Assembly (NCBI RefSeq): GCF_041435495.1
Contig: NZ_CP108644.1
Location: 2,542,001-2,606,000 of the forward strand
Length of the DNA stretch: 64,000 bases
Reading direction: 5' to 3'
Source: Streptomyces sp. NBC_01116
GTDB taxonomy: Bacteria; Actinomycetota; Actinomycetes; Streptomycetales; Streptomycetaceae
Shown here: piece by piece, positions 7,015 through 17,705 of the stretch
How positions within the stretch are numbered: the first letter of the stretch is position 1
Layout of the letters: every line of letters begins with the position of its first letter
Position numbers and translations under genes: made by a program
The notes under the pieces: model-generated
Told to the model about the DNA's origin: nothing
The model's input: the letters and a program-made list of their open reading frames with translations, nothing else
The model's database searches: none

Positions 7015-8988
7015 TCAGTCCGCGTGCAGCACCAGCAGGGCCACGTCGTCGTCCGGGGGCTGCTCGGCGAACTCGTGGACGGCCCGCCGGATCCGCTCGG
7101 CCGTCGCCTCGGCGGGCAGCCCCGCGCACCCGGCCAGCACCCGGGCCAGCCCGTCCCCGTCGTCGAACATCAGCGCGCCCGACCGGCGCTCGGTCACCCC
7201 GTCCGTGACGCAGAGCAGCGTGTCGCCGGGCGCGAGGTCGAAGACCTGGCTCTCGTACGCCACGTCCTCGACGACTCCGAGCAGCACCTGGGGCTCGGCG
7301 GCCGGGCGTACGGAGCCGTCGGGGCGCAGCAGCAGCGGCAGCGGGTGCCCGGCGCTGGCCACCGTGCAGCGGACCCCGCCGTCGGGGAGCGGCACGACCT
7401 CCCCGTACAGCAGGGAGAGGAACCGTGACTGGGTGCCGTCGTGGAGCTGCTGGCCCCCGGCGGCGGCGACCATCAGGGCGGCGGCCTCGGCGGCCTCCAT
7501 GGCGTCGTCGAGGAGCAGCCGGTTCAGCCGGTCCAGGACCTCCCCGACGCCGAAGCCCTCGCGGGAGAGCAGCCGCAGCCAGGGGCGGGCGAGGCCGGTG
7601 ACGACGGCGGCCTCGGGTCCTGAGCCCTGGACGTCGCCGAGGACGAAGCACCAGCGGTCGCCGGGGCACGGGAAGATGTCGTAGAAGTCACCGCCGACCA
7701 CCCCGTCGTCGCTCGGTTCGTAGACGAGGGCGCTGGTGACGCCCGGGATCTCGGCGACCTTGCTGGGGAGCAGGCCGCGCTGGAGGATCCGGCTGATGGT
7801 GGCCTGCCGGGTGTAGGCGCGGGCCGCGCCGACGGCGAGGCCGAGGCGGCGGACGAAGTCCTCGATCAGCGAGGCGACCGCCTCCGGCACCTGGGCCACG
7901 CCCTCGCGGCCGACCAGGACGGTGCCGAGCGCCCGGCCGCCCGCGGTGATCCGGAAGGCGAGCGCGGCCCCGTCCCGGCCGCCGGGGTGCGGGGGCGGCG
8001 CGGGAGTGTCCGCCCGGCCCTCCTCCGCGGGGTGGGCGGACCAGGGCACGGGGACGGGGACGGGCCCGGAGCCGACGCCTGCCGGGAGGCGGAGGGGCTC
8101 CCTCTCCAGGGCGGCGCGCAGGGGCTCGGTGTCGGTCTCGTCGCTGTGCCAGACCCGGGCGAGCCGGGGTTCGGCGGCCGGTCCGCCGCCCTCGGCCTCC
8201 AGCCAGATCGCGCACCAGTCCGCCAGCCGGGGCACCAGGAGCTGGCCCGCTATGGCGGCCACCAGGTCCTCGTCGAGCTGCCCGGCGAGCAGGTCGGAGG
8301 CCTCGGCGAGGAAGGCCGGGGCGCCCCGGCTGTCCCAGACCGCGTCGTCGCGCTCGGTGCGCCTGGGCGCGGGGGCGAGGATCTCGGCGGCGCGCAGGCC
8401 GCGTCTGAGGGCCTCGCCGTCGGGCGGGGCGGGCGGGACGCTCCAGTCGTCGACGGGGAGGCGGGCCCAGACGGTCTTGAGGCCGGTGCGGTAGGTGATG
8501 CCCCAGGAGTCGGCGAGAGTGGCGACGACCTGGAGGCCCCGGCCGTACTCGGCGGGGTCGGGCAGCTCCCCCGGGCGCGTCCCGGCCGGTCCGGGGCCCG
8601 TGCCGGGCTCGTCGCCGCTCACCGGGCGGGCCGGGTGGTGGTCGGTGACCTCCAGGACGAGGGCGGCGGACGGCTCGTCGCCGCCCTCCTCCTCCAGCCT
8701 GAGGACCAGGTCGACGGTGGTCCCGGCGTGCACCACGGCGTTGGTGACCAGCTCGTTGGCGACCGTCACGGCGTCGTCGGCCAGCCGGTCGCTGAAGCCC
8801 ACGGCCGCGGGCACCCCGATCCCGGTCCACTCGGCGAGCGCGGCCCGCACGAACCGGCGGGCGGCGGACGGGGCGAGCGGGATGCCGGGCAGGCTGGTGC
8901 GGCTGGCCGGGCGCGGTCCGTGCGCGTGCCCGGCACGGGTGGTGCCGGCACGCTGCACGGTGTCCCGCTGCAAGGGAATGGGCACCAC
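7015..8988 (-). CDS. SpoIIE-type protein phosphatase with N-terminal HATPase (anti-sigma kinase-like) domain
   Basis: A 657-residue regulator. Residues about 30-195 form an RsbW/SpoIIAB-like ATP-binding domain: N-box ELVTNAVVHAG, then DPAEYGRGLQVVATLADSWG as the G-box. A middle region of about 150 residues looks GAF-like (ALAFRITAGGRALGTVLVGREGVAQVPEAV). The C-terminal 250 residues are a PP2C/SpoIIE phosphatase: DDGVVGGDFYDIFP with metal-binding Asp, VLGDVQGSGPEAA, and LLCVTDGVTER. Such proteins both phosphorylate and dephosphorylate anti-anti-sigma factors. No partner sigma or STAS gene lies nearby. The GTG at 8986-8988 was chosen because GGAGGAG lies seven bases upstream; the longer start at 9015 has no ribosome-binding site. 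No transmembrane segment is visible. Confidence 0.88.
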   Translation of the reverse strand: MVPIPLQRDTVQRAGTTRAGHAHGPRPASRTSLPGIPLAPSAARRFVRAALAEWTGIGVPAAVGFSDRLADDAVTVANELVTNAVVHAGTTVDLVLRLEEEGGDEPSAALVLEVTDHHPARPVSGDEPGTGPGPAGTRPGELPDPAEYGRGLQVVATLADSWGITYRTGLKTVWARLPVDDWSVPPAPPDGEALRRGLRAAEILAPAPRRTERDDAVWDSRGAPAFLAEASDLLAGQLDEDLVAAIAGQLLVPRLADWCAIWLEAEGGGPAAEPRLARVWHSDETDTEPLRAALEREPLRLPAGVGSGPVPVPVPWSAHPAEEGRADTPAPPPHPGGRDGAALAFRITAGGRALGTVLVGREGVAQVPEAVASLIEDFVRRLGLAVGAARAYTRQATISRILQRGLLPSKVAEIPGVTSALVYEPSDDGVVGGDFYDIFPCPGDRWCFVLGDVQGSGPEAAVVTGLARPWLRLLSREGFGVGEVLDRLNRLLLDDAMEAAEAAALMVAAAGGQQLHDGTQSRFLSLLYGEVVPLPDGGVRCTVASAGHPLPLLLRPDGSVRPAAEPQVLLGVVEDVAYESQVFDLAPGDTLLCVTDGVTERRSGALMFDDGDGLARVLAGCAGLPAEATAERIRRAVHEFAEQPPDDDVALLVLHAD

Positions 8989-9209
8989 GGTGCGGCTCCT
9001 CCGGTCCGACGACACCGACAGAGTGACAGACCGGCCGCATCCATAAGCACCGAGTTACCGAAGTGGGCAGAAAATCGAGCAGATTCGAACGCAAGGCTTC
9101 GGAAAAGGCACCACCGCGAGGGCCGGAGCCGGATCGAAGGTGAGACTTCCAGACCACCAGACCTTCAGGCCTTTACGCCTTCAGGCCACCAGGCCTCCGT
9201 CGGCCGGAT

Positions 9210-9752
9210 CTATGAAGCGTCGGCAGCCGTGCCGTCGGAGACGGTGTCGTCGGAGGACGGTGCCGCCCTTCTTCTGCGGTGGACCACCACCGCGCACACC
9301 GCGAGCAGGAGCACCGCCACGGCGGACACCCCGAAGACCGTCCGCTCGGCGAAGAGCCTTCCCAGGACCTCCAGCACGCCGAGCCCCGCGGTCGCGTAGA
9401 TCAGCGCCCAGGCCGCTCCGCCCACGAACAGCGCGGGGAGGTAGCGCGACAACGGCATGCGCATGCTGCCCGCGAGGAAGTTGACGGCGGTCTGGAACCC
9501 GACCGTCAGGAAGGAGACGGCCACGACCGGCGCGCCCCACCGCTGGATGGCGCGCTCGGCGCGCCGGAACTTCTCCGAGGAGGTCAGCTTCACGAACCTG
9601 CCGCGCCGGACCCCGGCTCCCGCGAGCCACCCGACGGCGAACGTCCCTCCGGCGCGGAGCAGGACGATGACGTACAGGGCCCCGGCCGCGAGCGCGATCC
9701 CATCCACAGTGCCCCACCTCGCACGCGGGCCCGAACCCGCGTTCTCCGTCAT
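9210..9752 (-). CDS. DedA/SNARE-associated family membrane protein
   Basis: A 180-residue polytopic membrane protein. VDGIALAAGALYVIVLLRAGGTFAVGWLAGAG forms the first hydrophobic stretch. FRRAERAIQRWGAPVVAVSFLTVGFQTAVNFLAGSMRMPLSRYLPALFVGGAAWALIYA-like segments follow; G-x-x-R-x-P-x-x-R/Q and the F-L-A-G-x-x-R-M-P motif are typical of DedA proteins, which are linked to lipid scrambling and membrane homeostasis. Here the usual first R of the family motif is replaced (SFLTVGFQTAVNFLAG). The family name is well supported, although this is a divergent, short member. The ATG at 9752 starts at MTENAG; longer forms would add a Pro/Arg-rich stretch without a ribosome-binding site. Confidence 0.7.
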   Translation of the reverse strand: MTENAGSGPRARWGTVDGIALAAGALYVIVLLRAGGTFAVGWLAGAGVRRGRFVKLTSSEKFRRAERAIQRWGAPVVAVSFLTVGFQTAVNFLAGSMRMPLSRYLPALFVGGAAWALIYATAGLGVLEVLGRLFAERTVFGVSAVAVLLLAVCAVVVHRRRRAAPSSDDTVSDGTAADAS

Positions 9753-10003
9753 CCTCGTGAGCGGTCCCGCCCCGCCGGGCGCACGAGGCGCGCGAGTCCG
9801 GTCGCGGCCTCTCACCTGCGCCCTGCCGGTGTCCGTTCGGTCCGCCGGTTTCTTCACCTGCGGTGCCGGAACCCGGCCCCGCACACCCCCGGCCCCCACC
9901 AAGGAAGGCCAGCCTAACCGAACGCTCACCCGGGGACGCGGCGCGGTGGCCGTCGGCCGCCGGACGCAATACTTACCACCCGGTCGGGATTTCTTCCCCA
10001 TGG

Positions 10004-10023
10004 GAGTGTACGTTCGTACGCTC
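10004..10023. promoter_or_regulatory. Inverted repeat, candidate repressor operator for the MFS gene
   Basis: GAGTGTACG, two bases, CGTACGCTC: a 9-bp inverted repeat with one mismatch. It lies where the -35 region should be, with a TAGGGT -10 box at 10030-10035. TetR- and MarR-type repressors use dyads of this size. No regulator gene is adjacent. Confidence 0.6.
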
Positions 10024-10029
10024 GGGGGT

Positions 10030-10035
10030 TAGGGT
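10030..10035 (+). promoter_or_regulatory. -10 box TAGGGT of a leaderless promoter
   Basis: TAGGGT matches the streptomycete -10 consensus and is followed by seven bases and the ATG at 10043. No Shine-Dalgarno sequence lies between them, so the transcript probably begins at the start codon. Confidence 0.65.
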
Positions 10036-10042
10036 CCTCCGC

Positions 10043-11239
10043 ATGACCGTCGACACCGAGGCACAGCCTCTCCGCGCCGGGCGGAACGCGCGGACCGCCG
10101 TAGCCGTTCTGTTCTTCACCAACGGGGCCCTGTTCGCCAACCTGCTGCCGAGGTATCCGCAGATCAAGGAGGATCTGGCGATCGGGAACGGCGCCTACGG
10201 ACTGGCGGTCGCCGCCTTCCCGGCGGGCGCCATCGCGGCCGGCCTCGCGGCGGGGGTGCTCATCCGCCGCGTCGGCTCGGCGCAGGTCGCGGTCCTCGGC
10301 ACCCTGCTGACGGCGATGGGGCTCCTGGCCGCCGGCCTCGCCCCGTCAGCCGTGCTGTTCGCGGGCGCGTTGTTCCTGGCCGGAGCCATGGACGCACTGA
10401 CGGATGTCGCACAGAACGCGCACGGTCTACGGGTGCAGCGGCTCTACGGCCGCTCCATCCTGAACTCGTTCCACGCGATCTGGTCCATCGGCGCCGTCAC
10501 GGGAGGGCTGATGGCCGCCGGAGCGATGTCGCTGGGACTGTCGCTCGGCGTCCATCTCACGATCTCGGCGATCGTCCTCGTGCTCGCCGCCGCGACCGCA
10601 TGGCGCTTCTGCCTGCCCGGCCCGGACAACGAACCGGAGGAGACCGGCCCGCAACCGCGGAGCGCCGAGGGAGCGGTCGGCGCCTCGCGCGTCGGACTCG
10701 TGCTGGCGGCGCTCGTCCTGATCGCCACGGCCGGCACGCTCGTCGAGGACGCGGGCAACTCCTGGGCCGCCCTCTACCTGACGGACTCCCTGCACACCTC
10801 CGCGGCGCTCGCCGCCTGGGGCTTCATCGCCCTGGTGGGCGCCCAGTTCATCGGGCGCATCATCGGGGACCGCCTCGTCGACCGCTTCGGTCAGCGTGCC
10901 GTGGCCCGGACCGGCGGCCTGATCACCGCGGTCGGCATGGGCCTCGCCCTGGCGGTGCCGACGCTGCCCGGAACCATCCTGGGCTTCGCCCTGGCCGGAT
11001 TCGGGGTGGCGACGCTGGTGCCCGCGGCGATGCACGAAGCCGACGCCCTGCCCGGCCTCAAGCCCGGATCGGGTCTGACGATCGTCTCCTGGCTCATGCG
11101 CCTGGGCTTCCTGCTGTCCCCGCCGGTCGTCGGTCAGGTCGCCGACGCGGCCGGTCTGCGCACCGGGCTGCTGGTGATCCCCTGCGCCGGACTGCTGGTG
11201 GTGGCGCTCGCCAGGGTCCTGCGGGGCCGGTCCGACTGA
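10043..11239 (+). CDS. MFS transporter
   Basis: A 398-residue major facilitator protein with about twelve hydrophobic segments. The first starts at AVAVLFFTNGALFANLLPRYPQIKEDL, a pattern seen in the YbjJ/Fuc-type subgroup. The second-third loop reads GVLIRRVGSAQVAVLG and helix five has SFHAIWSIGAVTGG. The cytoplasmic loop near 205-220 separates the two six-helix halves. The repeat motif GRIIGDRLVDRFGQRAVARTGG appears in the second half. Substrate unknown. The start at 10043 follows a leaderless promoter overlapped by a 20-bp inverted repeat, so expression is probably repressor-controlled. A two-tier terminator lies directly downstream. Confidence 0.85.
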   Translation: MTVDTEAQPLRAGRNARTAVAVLFFTNGALFANLLPRYPQIKEDLAIGNGAYGLAVAAFPAGAIAAGLAAGVLIRRVGSAQVAVLGTLLTAMGLLAAGLAPSAVLFAGALFLAGAMDALTDVAQNAHGLRVQRLYGRSILNSFHAIWSIGAVTGGLMAAGAMSLGLSLGVHLTISAIVLVLAAATAWRFCLPGPDNEPEETGPQPRSAEGAVGASRVGLVLAALVLIATAGTLVEDAGNSWAALYLTDSLHTSAALAAWGFIALVGAQFIGRIIGDRLVDRFGQRAVARTGGLITAVGMGLALAVPTLPGTILGFALAGFGVATLVPAAMHEADALPGLKPGSGLTIVSWLMRLGFLLSPPVVGQVADAAGLRTGLLVIPCAGLLVVALARVLRGRSD

Positions 11240-11300
11240 GGCCGGCGCGACCGCAACTCGACCACGTTCGCAGCGGTGGTCGGGTGCGGTCGCGCCGGCC
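11240..11300. terminator. Bidirectional terminator between the MFS gene and the acyl-CoA synthetase gene
   Basis: A perfect 16-bp stem (GGCCGGCGCGACCGCA at 11240-11255 with 11285-11300) encloses a second 7-bp stem (CGACCAC at 11259-11265 with GTGGTCG at 11276-11282). It separates two convergent genes. There is no long T tract, as is common for high-GC terminators. Confidence 0.8.
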
Positions 11301-11307
11301 GCGTGAC

Positions 11308-13197
<1,890 letters not shown>

Positions 13198-13354
13198 GAC
13201 GTCCTCCGGGCCTGCGGCATTGCTACGACCGGCTTCTTTGATACGGCGACTTGCTGCTGTCGTCCTACGTGCCTGCTGCTCTCGTCCTGCTGCTCTCGTC
13301 CTGCTGCCCGCTGGTCTCGCGCTACCGCGCAACCTGCTCGTTCGGGCTTGTTTA

Positions 13355-13364
13355 ACTGACCAGT
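13355..13364. promoter_or_regulatory. Dyad ACTGACCAGT upstream of the acyl-CoA synthetase gene
   Basis: ACTG-AC-CAGT inside TTAACTGACCAGTAAC, a 4-bp perfect dyad with partly symmetric A/T-rich flanks about 160 bp before the GTG. It could be a TetR-family operator for a fatty-acid gene. The intervening leader holds CTGCTGCTCTCGTC-type short repeats (13265-13320). Weak evidence. Confidence 0.3.
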
Positions 13365-13442
13365 AACCATCGAGTCGTGATCAGAGTAGAGCGCACTTGT
13401 CCGTCACGTAAGAGGCAACGGACCGCGGCTTTCATAACGAAA

Positions 13443-13476
13443 GGGCCCCCACGCCGGTACTGCCGCATGGGGGCCC
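13443..13476 (-). terminator. lepA terminator
   Basis: GGGCCCCCA at 13443-13451 pairs with TGGGGGCCC at 13468-13476. On the minus strand it is followed by TTTCGTT, giving an intrinsic terminator 34 bp after the lepA stop codon. Confidence 0.8.
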
Positions 13477-13510
13477 CTGGAGAGCTGATGGAGAACGGAC
13501 GGGGAGCGGA

Positions 13511-15385
13511 CTACTTCTTGCCCTTGCTCTCACCCGCGGACTCGTCGGTCGACAGGACGGAGATGAAGGCGTCCTGCGGAACCTCCACGTTGCCGACCAT
13601 CTTCATCCGCTTCTTGCCCTCCTTCTGCTTCTCCAGCAGCTTCCGCTTACGGGAGATGTCACCGCCGTAGCACTTGGCGAGGACGTCCTTGCGGATGGCG
13701 CGGACGGTCTCACGGGCGATGACCCGGGCGCCGATGGCCGCCTGGATCGGCACCTCGAAGTTCTGCCGGGGGATGAGCTTCTGGAGCTTGGCGACGAGCC
13801 GGACGCCGTACGCGTACGCCTTGTCCTTGTGGGTGACCGCGGAGAACGCGTCCACCTTGTCGCCGTGCAGCAGGATGTCGACCTTGACGAGCTGGGCCGA
13901 CTGCTCGCCGGTGGGCTCGTAGTCGAGGGAGGCGTAACCCCGGGTCTTGGACTTCAGCTGGTCGAAGAAGTCGAAGACGATCTCCGCGAGCGGCAGGGTG
14001 TAGCGGATCTCGACCCGGTCCTCGGAGAGGTAGTCCATGCCGAGCAGGGTGCCGCGCCGGTTCTGGCACAGCTCCATGATCGCGCCGATGAACTCGCTCG
14101 GGGCCAGCACCGTGGCGCGGACGACCGGCTCGTGCACCTTGTCGATCTTGCCCTCGGGGAACTCGCTCGGGTTGGTGACGATGTGCTCGGTGCCGTCCTC
14201 CATCTCGACGCGGTAGACCACGTTGGGGGCGGTGGCGATCAGATCGAGGCCGAACTCGCGCTCCAGCCGCTCACGGACCACGTCCAGGTGGAGCAGTCCG
14301 AGGAAGCCGACGCGGAAACCGAAGCCGAGCGCGGCGGAGGTCTCCGGCTCGTAGACCAGGGCGGCGTCGTTGAGCTGGAGCTTGTCCAGCGCCTCGCGCA
14401 GGTCCGGGTAGTCCGAGCCGTCCAGCGGGTACAGCCCCGAGAACACCATCGGCTTCGGGTCCTTGTAGCCGCCCAGCGCCTCGGTCGCCCCGTTCTGCAG
14501 GGAGGTGATGGTGTCACCGACCTTGGACTGCCGGACGTCCTTCACCCCGGTGATGATGTAGCCGACCTCGCCCACGCCGATGCCGTCGGCCGGGGTCATC
14601 TCCGGGGAGGACACCCCGATCTCCAGCAGCTCGTGGGTGGCGCCGGTCGACATCATCCGGATGCGCTCGCGCTTGTTGAGCTGGCCGTCGACGACACGGA
14701 CGTAGGTGACGACACCGCGGTACGAGTCGTAGACCGAGTCGAAGATCATCGCGCGGGCGGGAGCGTCCGCGACGCCGATCGGGGCCGGCACGTCCCGCAC
14801 GACCCGGTCGAGCAGCGCGTCCACGCCGATGCCGGTCTTCGCCGAGACCTTGAGCACGTCCTCGGGCTGGCAGCCGATGAGGTTGGCCAGCTCCTCGGAG
14901 AACTTCTCCGGCTGCGCGGCGGGGAGGTCGATCTTGTTGAGCACCGGGACGATGGTGAGGTCGTTCTCCATCGCGAGATAGAGGTTGGCCAGCGTCTGGG
15001 CCTCGATGCCCTGCGCGGCGTCGACCAGCAGGACCGTGCCCTCGCAGGCCGCGAGCGAACGGGAGACCTCGTAGGTGAAGTCCACGTGGCCCGGGGTGTC
15101 GATCATGTTGAGGATATGGGTGGTGCCCGTGTCCTCACCCGTGTTCGGGGCCCAGGGCAGCCGGACCGCCTGGGACTTGATGGTGATGCCGCGCTCGCGC
15201 TCGATGTCCATCCGGTCGAGGTACTGAGCACGCATCTGCCGCTGGTCGACCACTCCGGTCAGCTGAAGCATCCGGTCGGCGAGGGTCGACTTGCCGTGGT
15301 CGATGTGCGCGATGATGCAGAAATTGCGGATCAGCGCCGGGTCGGTACGGCTCGGCTCGGGCACGTTGGAAGGAGTCGCGGGCAC
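13511..15385 (-). CDS. lepA: Elongation factor 4 (LepA)
   Basis: LepA is a ribosome-associated translational GTPase that acts on stalled or mis-translocated ribosomes and in initiation. The 624-residue protein has G1 [16 protein letters not shown] near 23-38, switch region [13 protein letters not shown]3 DTPGHVDF and G4 NKIDLPAA. The LepA-specific C-terminal domain contains [23 protein letters not shown] near the end. Start: [27 protein letters not shown], an N-terminal extension of about 15 residues that streptomycete relatives share. It is divergent from rpsT and followed by a strong terminator. Confidence 0.97.
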   Translation of the reverse strand: MPATPSNVPEPSRTDPALIRNFCIIAHIDHGKSTLADRMLQLTGVVDQRQMRAQYLDRMDIERERGITIKSQAVRLPWAPNTGEDTGTTHILNMIDTPGHVDFTYEVSRSLAACEGTVLLVDAAQGIEAQTLANLYLAMENDLTIVPVLNKIDLPAAQPEKFSEELANLIGCQPEDVLKVSAKTGIGVDALLDRVVRDVPAPIGVADAPARAMIFDSVYDSYRGVVTYVRVVDGQLNKRERIRMMSTGATHELLEIGVSSPEMTPADGIGVGEVGYIITGVKDVRQSKVGDTITSLQNGATEALGGYKDPKPMVFSGLYPLDGSDYPDLREALDKLQLNDAALVYEPETSAALGFGFRVGFLGLLHLDVVRERLEREFGLDLIATAPNVVYRVEMEDGTEHIVTNPSEFPEGKIDKVHEPVVRATVLAPSEFIGAIMELCQNRRGTLLGMDYLSEDRVEIRYTLPLAEIVFDFFDQLKSKTRGYASLDYEPTGEQSAQLVKVDILLHGDKVDAFSAVTHKDKAYAYGVRLVAKLQKLIPRQNFEVPIQAAIGARVIARETVRAIRKDVLAKCYGGDISRKRKLLEKQKEGKKRMKMVGNVEVPQDAFISVLSTDESAGESKGKK

Positions 15386-15494
15386 GCAGGGTCCTGATTC
15401 TTGAGACGCCGAACGCCGTGTCTCGGGTCGATGTCGGGTCGGTCGGATCGATACGTAGGCTCCATCGTCCCACGCCTGCGGGGCAGCGACCGGT

Positions 15495-15524
15495 TTGGGC
15501 CGGTCGGAGGGTGACTGCTACCGT
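15495..15524 (+). promoter_or_regulatory. Putative rpsT promoter
   Basis: TTGGGC at 15495-15500 and TACCGT at 15519-15524 are separated by 18 bases, a plausible vegetative promoter. It lies 76 bp before the rpsT start, leaving a moderate 5' leader. Confidence 0.5.
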
Positions 15525-15600
15525 GGACAGCTGTGCCTCGTGGCTCATACGAGCGGCGGGGCTCACCTAGAAGATCCAACGAACCTGAAAAGGCTCTTTC

Positions 15601-15867
15601 GTGGCGAACATCAAGTCCCAGATCAAGCGGAACAAGACCAACGAGAAGGCGCGCCTGCGCAACAAGGCCGTCAAGTCGTCGCTCAAGACCGCGATCCGCA
15701 AGGCCCGCGAGGCCGTCGTTGCCGGTGACGTCGAGAAGGCCACCACGGCCGTCCGCGACGCTTCCCGTCAGCTCGACAAGGCTGTCTCGAAGGGTGTCAT
15801 CCACAAGAACGCCGCCGCCAACAAGAAGTCGGCGCTGGCGTCCAAGGTTGCCTCCCTGCAGGCCTGA
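15601..15867 (+). CDS. rpsT: 30S ribosomal protein S20
   Basis: An 88-residue, very basic primary 16S rRNA-binding protein. It begins (GTG) [21 protein letters not shown] and continues [18 protein letters not shown], ending [21 protein letters not shown], all typical of S20 with its three-helix bundle. The GTG start is preceded by AAAAGG with a short T-rich spacer. It is divergent from lepA, and holA lies convergent downstream, as in other streptomycetes. S20 autoregulates in some bacteria; nothing here shows that directly. Confidence 0.97.
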   Translation: MANIKSQIKRNKTNEKARLRNKAVKSSLKTAIRKAREAVVAGDVEKATTAVRDASRQLDKAVSKGVIHKNAAANKKSALASKVASLQA

Positions 15868-15945
15868 GCTTCTTCCCGAAGCTCACTGATGTGACCGCCG
15901 GAACGGACCAGACGGGCCCTCTCTCCCGCCCCTGACCGGCACCCC

Positions 15946-15987
15946 GCGCCGCACACCGAACCTGCGTTCGCCACGCGGGTGCGGCGC
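15946..15987 (+). terminator. Hairpin downstream of rpsT
   Basis: GCGCCGCAC at 15946-15954 pairs with GTGCGGCGC at 15979-15987 around a 24-base loop. It is the first of two hairpins after rpsT; the second is stronger. Confidence 0.5.
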
Positions 15988-16001
15988 ACCCAGAGCGTTA
16001 C

Positions 16002-16050
16002 CGGAAGCCCCGGGCACTGATCTCCCCAGATCAGCGCTCCGGGGCTTCCG
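16002..16050. terminator. Strong two-tier terminator between rpsT and holA
   Basis: A 12-bp perfect stem (CGGAAGCCCCGG with CCGGGGCTTCCG) encloses a 7-bp stem (CTGATCT, four C, AGATCAG). It lies in the 414-bp gap between two convergent genes and can serve both. Confidence 0.85.
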
Positions 16051-16150
16051 CACGTGGGGAACCCACCGGCCCCGTCGGGGGACACCCTCAGCACGGTCCG
16101 GGGTACCCCCGGCCCGGTCCGGGGGTACCCCCAGCCCGCCCCGGGGCGCC

Positions 16151-16240
16151 CCCAGCCCATCCGGGGTTTGAGGACGGAACCGGCACTCGCACGAGGACGT
16201 GCACCATCCCAGCCCGTCCGGCGCTTGAGGACGGAACCGG
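16151..16240. repeat. Two copies of a 33-bp dispersed repeat downstream of holA
   Basis: Copies at 16151-16183 and 16208-16240 share 30 of 33 bases, with the core CCAGCCC(A/G)TCCGG(G/C)G. Each ends in TTGAGGACGGAACCGG. Upstream, 16095-16150 holds further degenerate GGGGTACCCCC/CCCGG repeats. From memory, CAGCCCGTCCGGCGnTTGAGGAC is a common dispersed element between convergent Streptomyces genes. Its role is unknown to me. Confidence 0.75.
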
Positions 16241-16281
16241 TCACCACAGGGCCCCGCGCCCGGCGGCGAACCGGAGACCCC

Positions 16282-17268
16282 CTACCGCCCCGCCCTCGCG
16301 GCCCGGGCGACGACGACGACGGCCTTCTCCAGGGCGTACTCGGGATCGTCCCCTCCGCCCTTCACCCCCGCGTCCGCCGCCGCCACCGCCCGCAGGGCCA
16401 CCGCGACCCCGTCCGGCGTCCACCCCCGCATCTGCTGCCGCACCCGGTCGATCTTCCACGGCGGCATACCCAGCTCCCGGGCCAGATCGGCCGGCCGCCC
16501 GCCCCGGGCCGAGGACAGCTTCCCGATCGCCCGCACACCCTGCGCCAGCGCACTGGTGATCAGGACGGGCGGGACCCCGGTCGACAGCGACCACCGCAGC
16601 GCCTCCAGCGCCTCCGCCGCGCGCCCCTCGACCGCCCGGTCGGCGACGGTGAACGACGAGGCTTCCGCCCGCCCGGTGTAATAGCGCCCGACGACCGCCT
16701 CGTCGATCGTGCCCTCGACGTCCGCGATCAGCTGGGACACCGCACTCGCCAGCTCCCGCAGATCGCTGCCGATGGAGTCGACCAGCGCCTGGCAGGCCTC
16801 CGGCGTCGCGGACCGCCCGTGCGCCCGGAACTCCGAGCGTACGAAGGAGAGCCGCTCGGCGGGCTTGGTGGTCTTCGGGCAGGCGACCTCCCGTGCCCCG
16901 GCCTTGCGGGCCGCGTCCAGGAGCCCTTTGCCCTTGGCGCCGCCCGCGTGCAGCAGGACGAGCGTGATCTCCTCGACCGGCGCGCCGAGATACGCCTTGA
17001 CGTCCTTGACCGTGTCGGCCGAGAGGTCCTGCGCGTTGCGCACGATCACGACCTTGCGCTCGGCGAAGAGCGAGGGACTGGTGAGTTCGGCGAGCGTGCC
17101 GGGCTGCACCTGGTCGGACGCCAGATCACGGACGTCCGTGTCGGCGTCGGCAGCACGGGCGGCCGCCACCACCTGCTGCACCGCACGGTCCAGGAGGAGG
17201 TCCTCCTGGCCCACGGCGAGGGTGAGGGGCGCGAGCGGATCGTCGGTGGAATTCTTCCTGGTGGCCAT
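16282..17268 (-). CDS. holA: DNA polymerase III subunit delta
   Basis: The delta subunit of the clamp loader opens the beta clamp. The 328-residue product starts MATRKNSTDDPLAPLTLAVGQEDLLLDRAVQQVV, matching the N-terminal ATPase-like fold of HolA. It continues with SLFAERKVVIVRNAQDL and TLVLLHAGGAKGKGLLDAARKAGA. The C-terminal collar domain has ALVDSIGSDLRELASAVSQL and PPWKIDRVRQQMRGWTPDG. It lacks P-loop residues, as expected for delta. The ATG at 17266-17268 was chosen because the open frame running upstream is arginine/proline-rich and unlike any HolA. comEC, normally close to holA, is about 3.2 kb away here. Confidence 0.93.
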   Translation of the reverse strand: MATRKNSTDDPLAPLTLAVGQEDLLLDRAVQQVVAAARAADADTDVRDLASDQVQPGTLAELTSPSLFAERKVVIVRNAQDLSADTVKDVKAYLGAPVEEITLVLLHAGGAKGKGLLDAARKAGAREVACPKTTKPAERLSFVRSEFRAHGRSATPEACQALVDSIGSDLRELASAVSQLIADVEGTIDEAVVGRYYTGRAEASSFTVADRAVEGRAAEALEALRWSLSTGVPPVLITSALAQGVRAIGKLSSARGGRPADLARELGMPPWKIDRVRQQMRGWTPDGVAVALRAVAAADAGVKGGGDDPEYALEKAVVVVARAARAGR

Positions 17269-17393
17269 CGCGATCCAGCATCCCACGCCCCACTGACAGC
17301 CCGGACAGCCCGGACAGCATCGACGGGCACGGCATCCGGGGCGGGGCGGCCCGGGGCACGAAGCACGGACGCCCGTACCGGAGAATGACCCGG

Positions 17394-17639
17394 GTGAGCG
17401 ATGTGAGACATGTACTGGTGCTGCCCGACCGCGACGCCGCGGAGGAGGTGGCCGAGGAGCTGGCGGACCGCTTCGGGGTCGCCGAGGAGCCTCAGCTCGT
17501 ACGGGACGCGCTGGCCGGCGAGGACGACGCCGAGGACGCCCAGTGGCTGGTGGTCGTGGAGGACACGGCCGGACGCCTGGACCCGGCCGCGCTCGACGCG
17601 TTCGCGGAGGAGTACGAGGGCTGGCTGGAGAAGCCGTAA
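17394..17639 (+). CDS. Small conserved acidic protein of unknown function
   Basis: An 81-residue acidic protein that I do not recognise. It reads as one compact domain: VRHVLVLPDRDAAEEVAEELADRFG resembles a beta-alpha unit, WLVVVEDTAGRLDPAALDAFAEEY a second. It is about one quarter Asp and Glu. It could be a small regulator or binding protein, but nothing identifies a function. The GTG at 17394 was preferred to the ATG at 17385 because GGAG at 17380-17383 is ten bases from the GTG but only one from the ATG. It lies between two minus-strand genes on its own. Confidence 0.6.
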   Translation: MSDVRHVLVLPDRDAAEEVAEELADRFGVAEEPQLVRDALAGEDDAEDAQWLVVVEDTAGRLDPAALDAFAEEYEGWLEKP

Positions 17640-17705
17640 CGCCCGGCCGCACAGCCCGGAGAGCGATCCGGGCGGGCGGCTCGGCCCCTGGACGAACCGG
17701 GCGGC

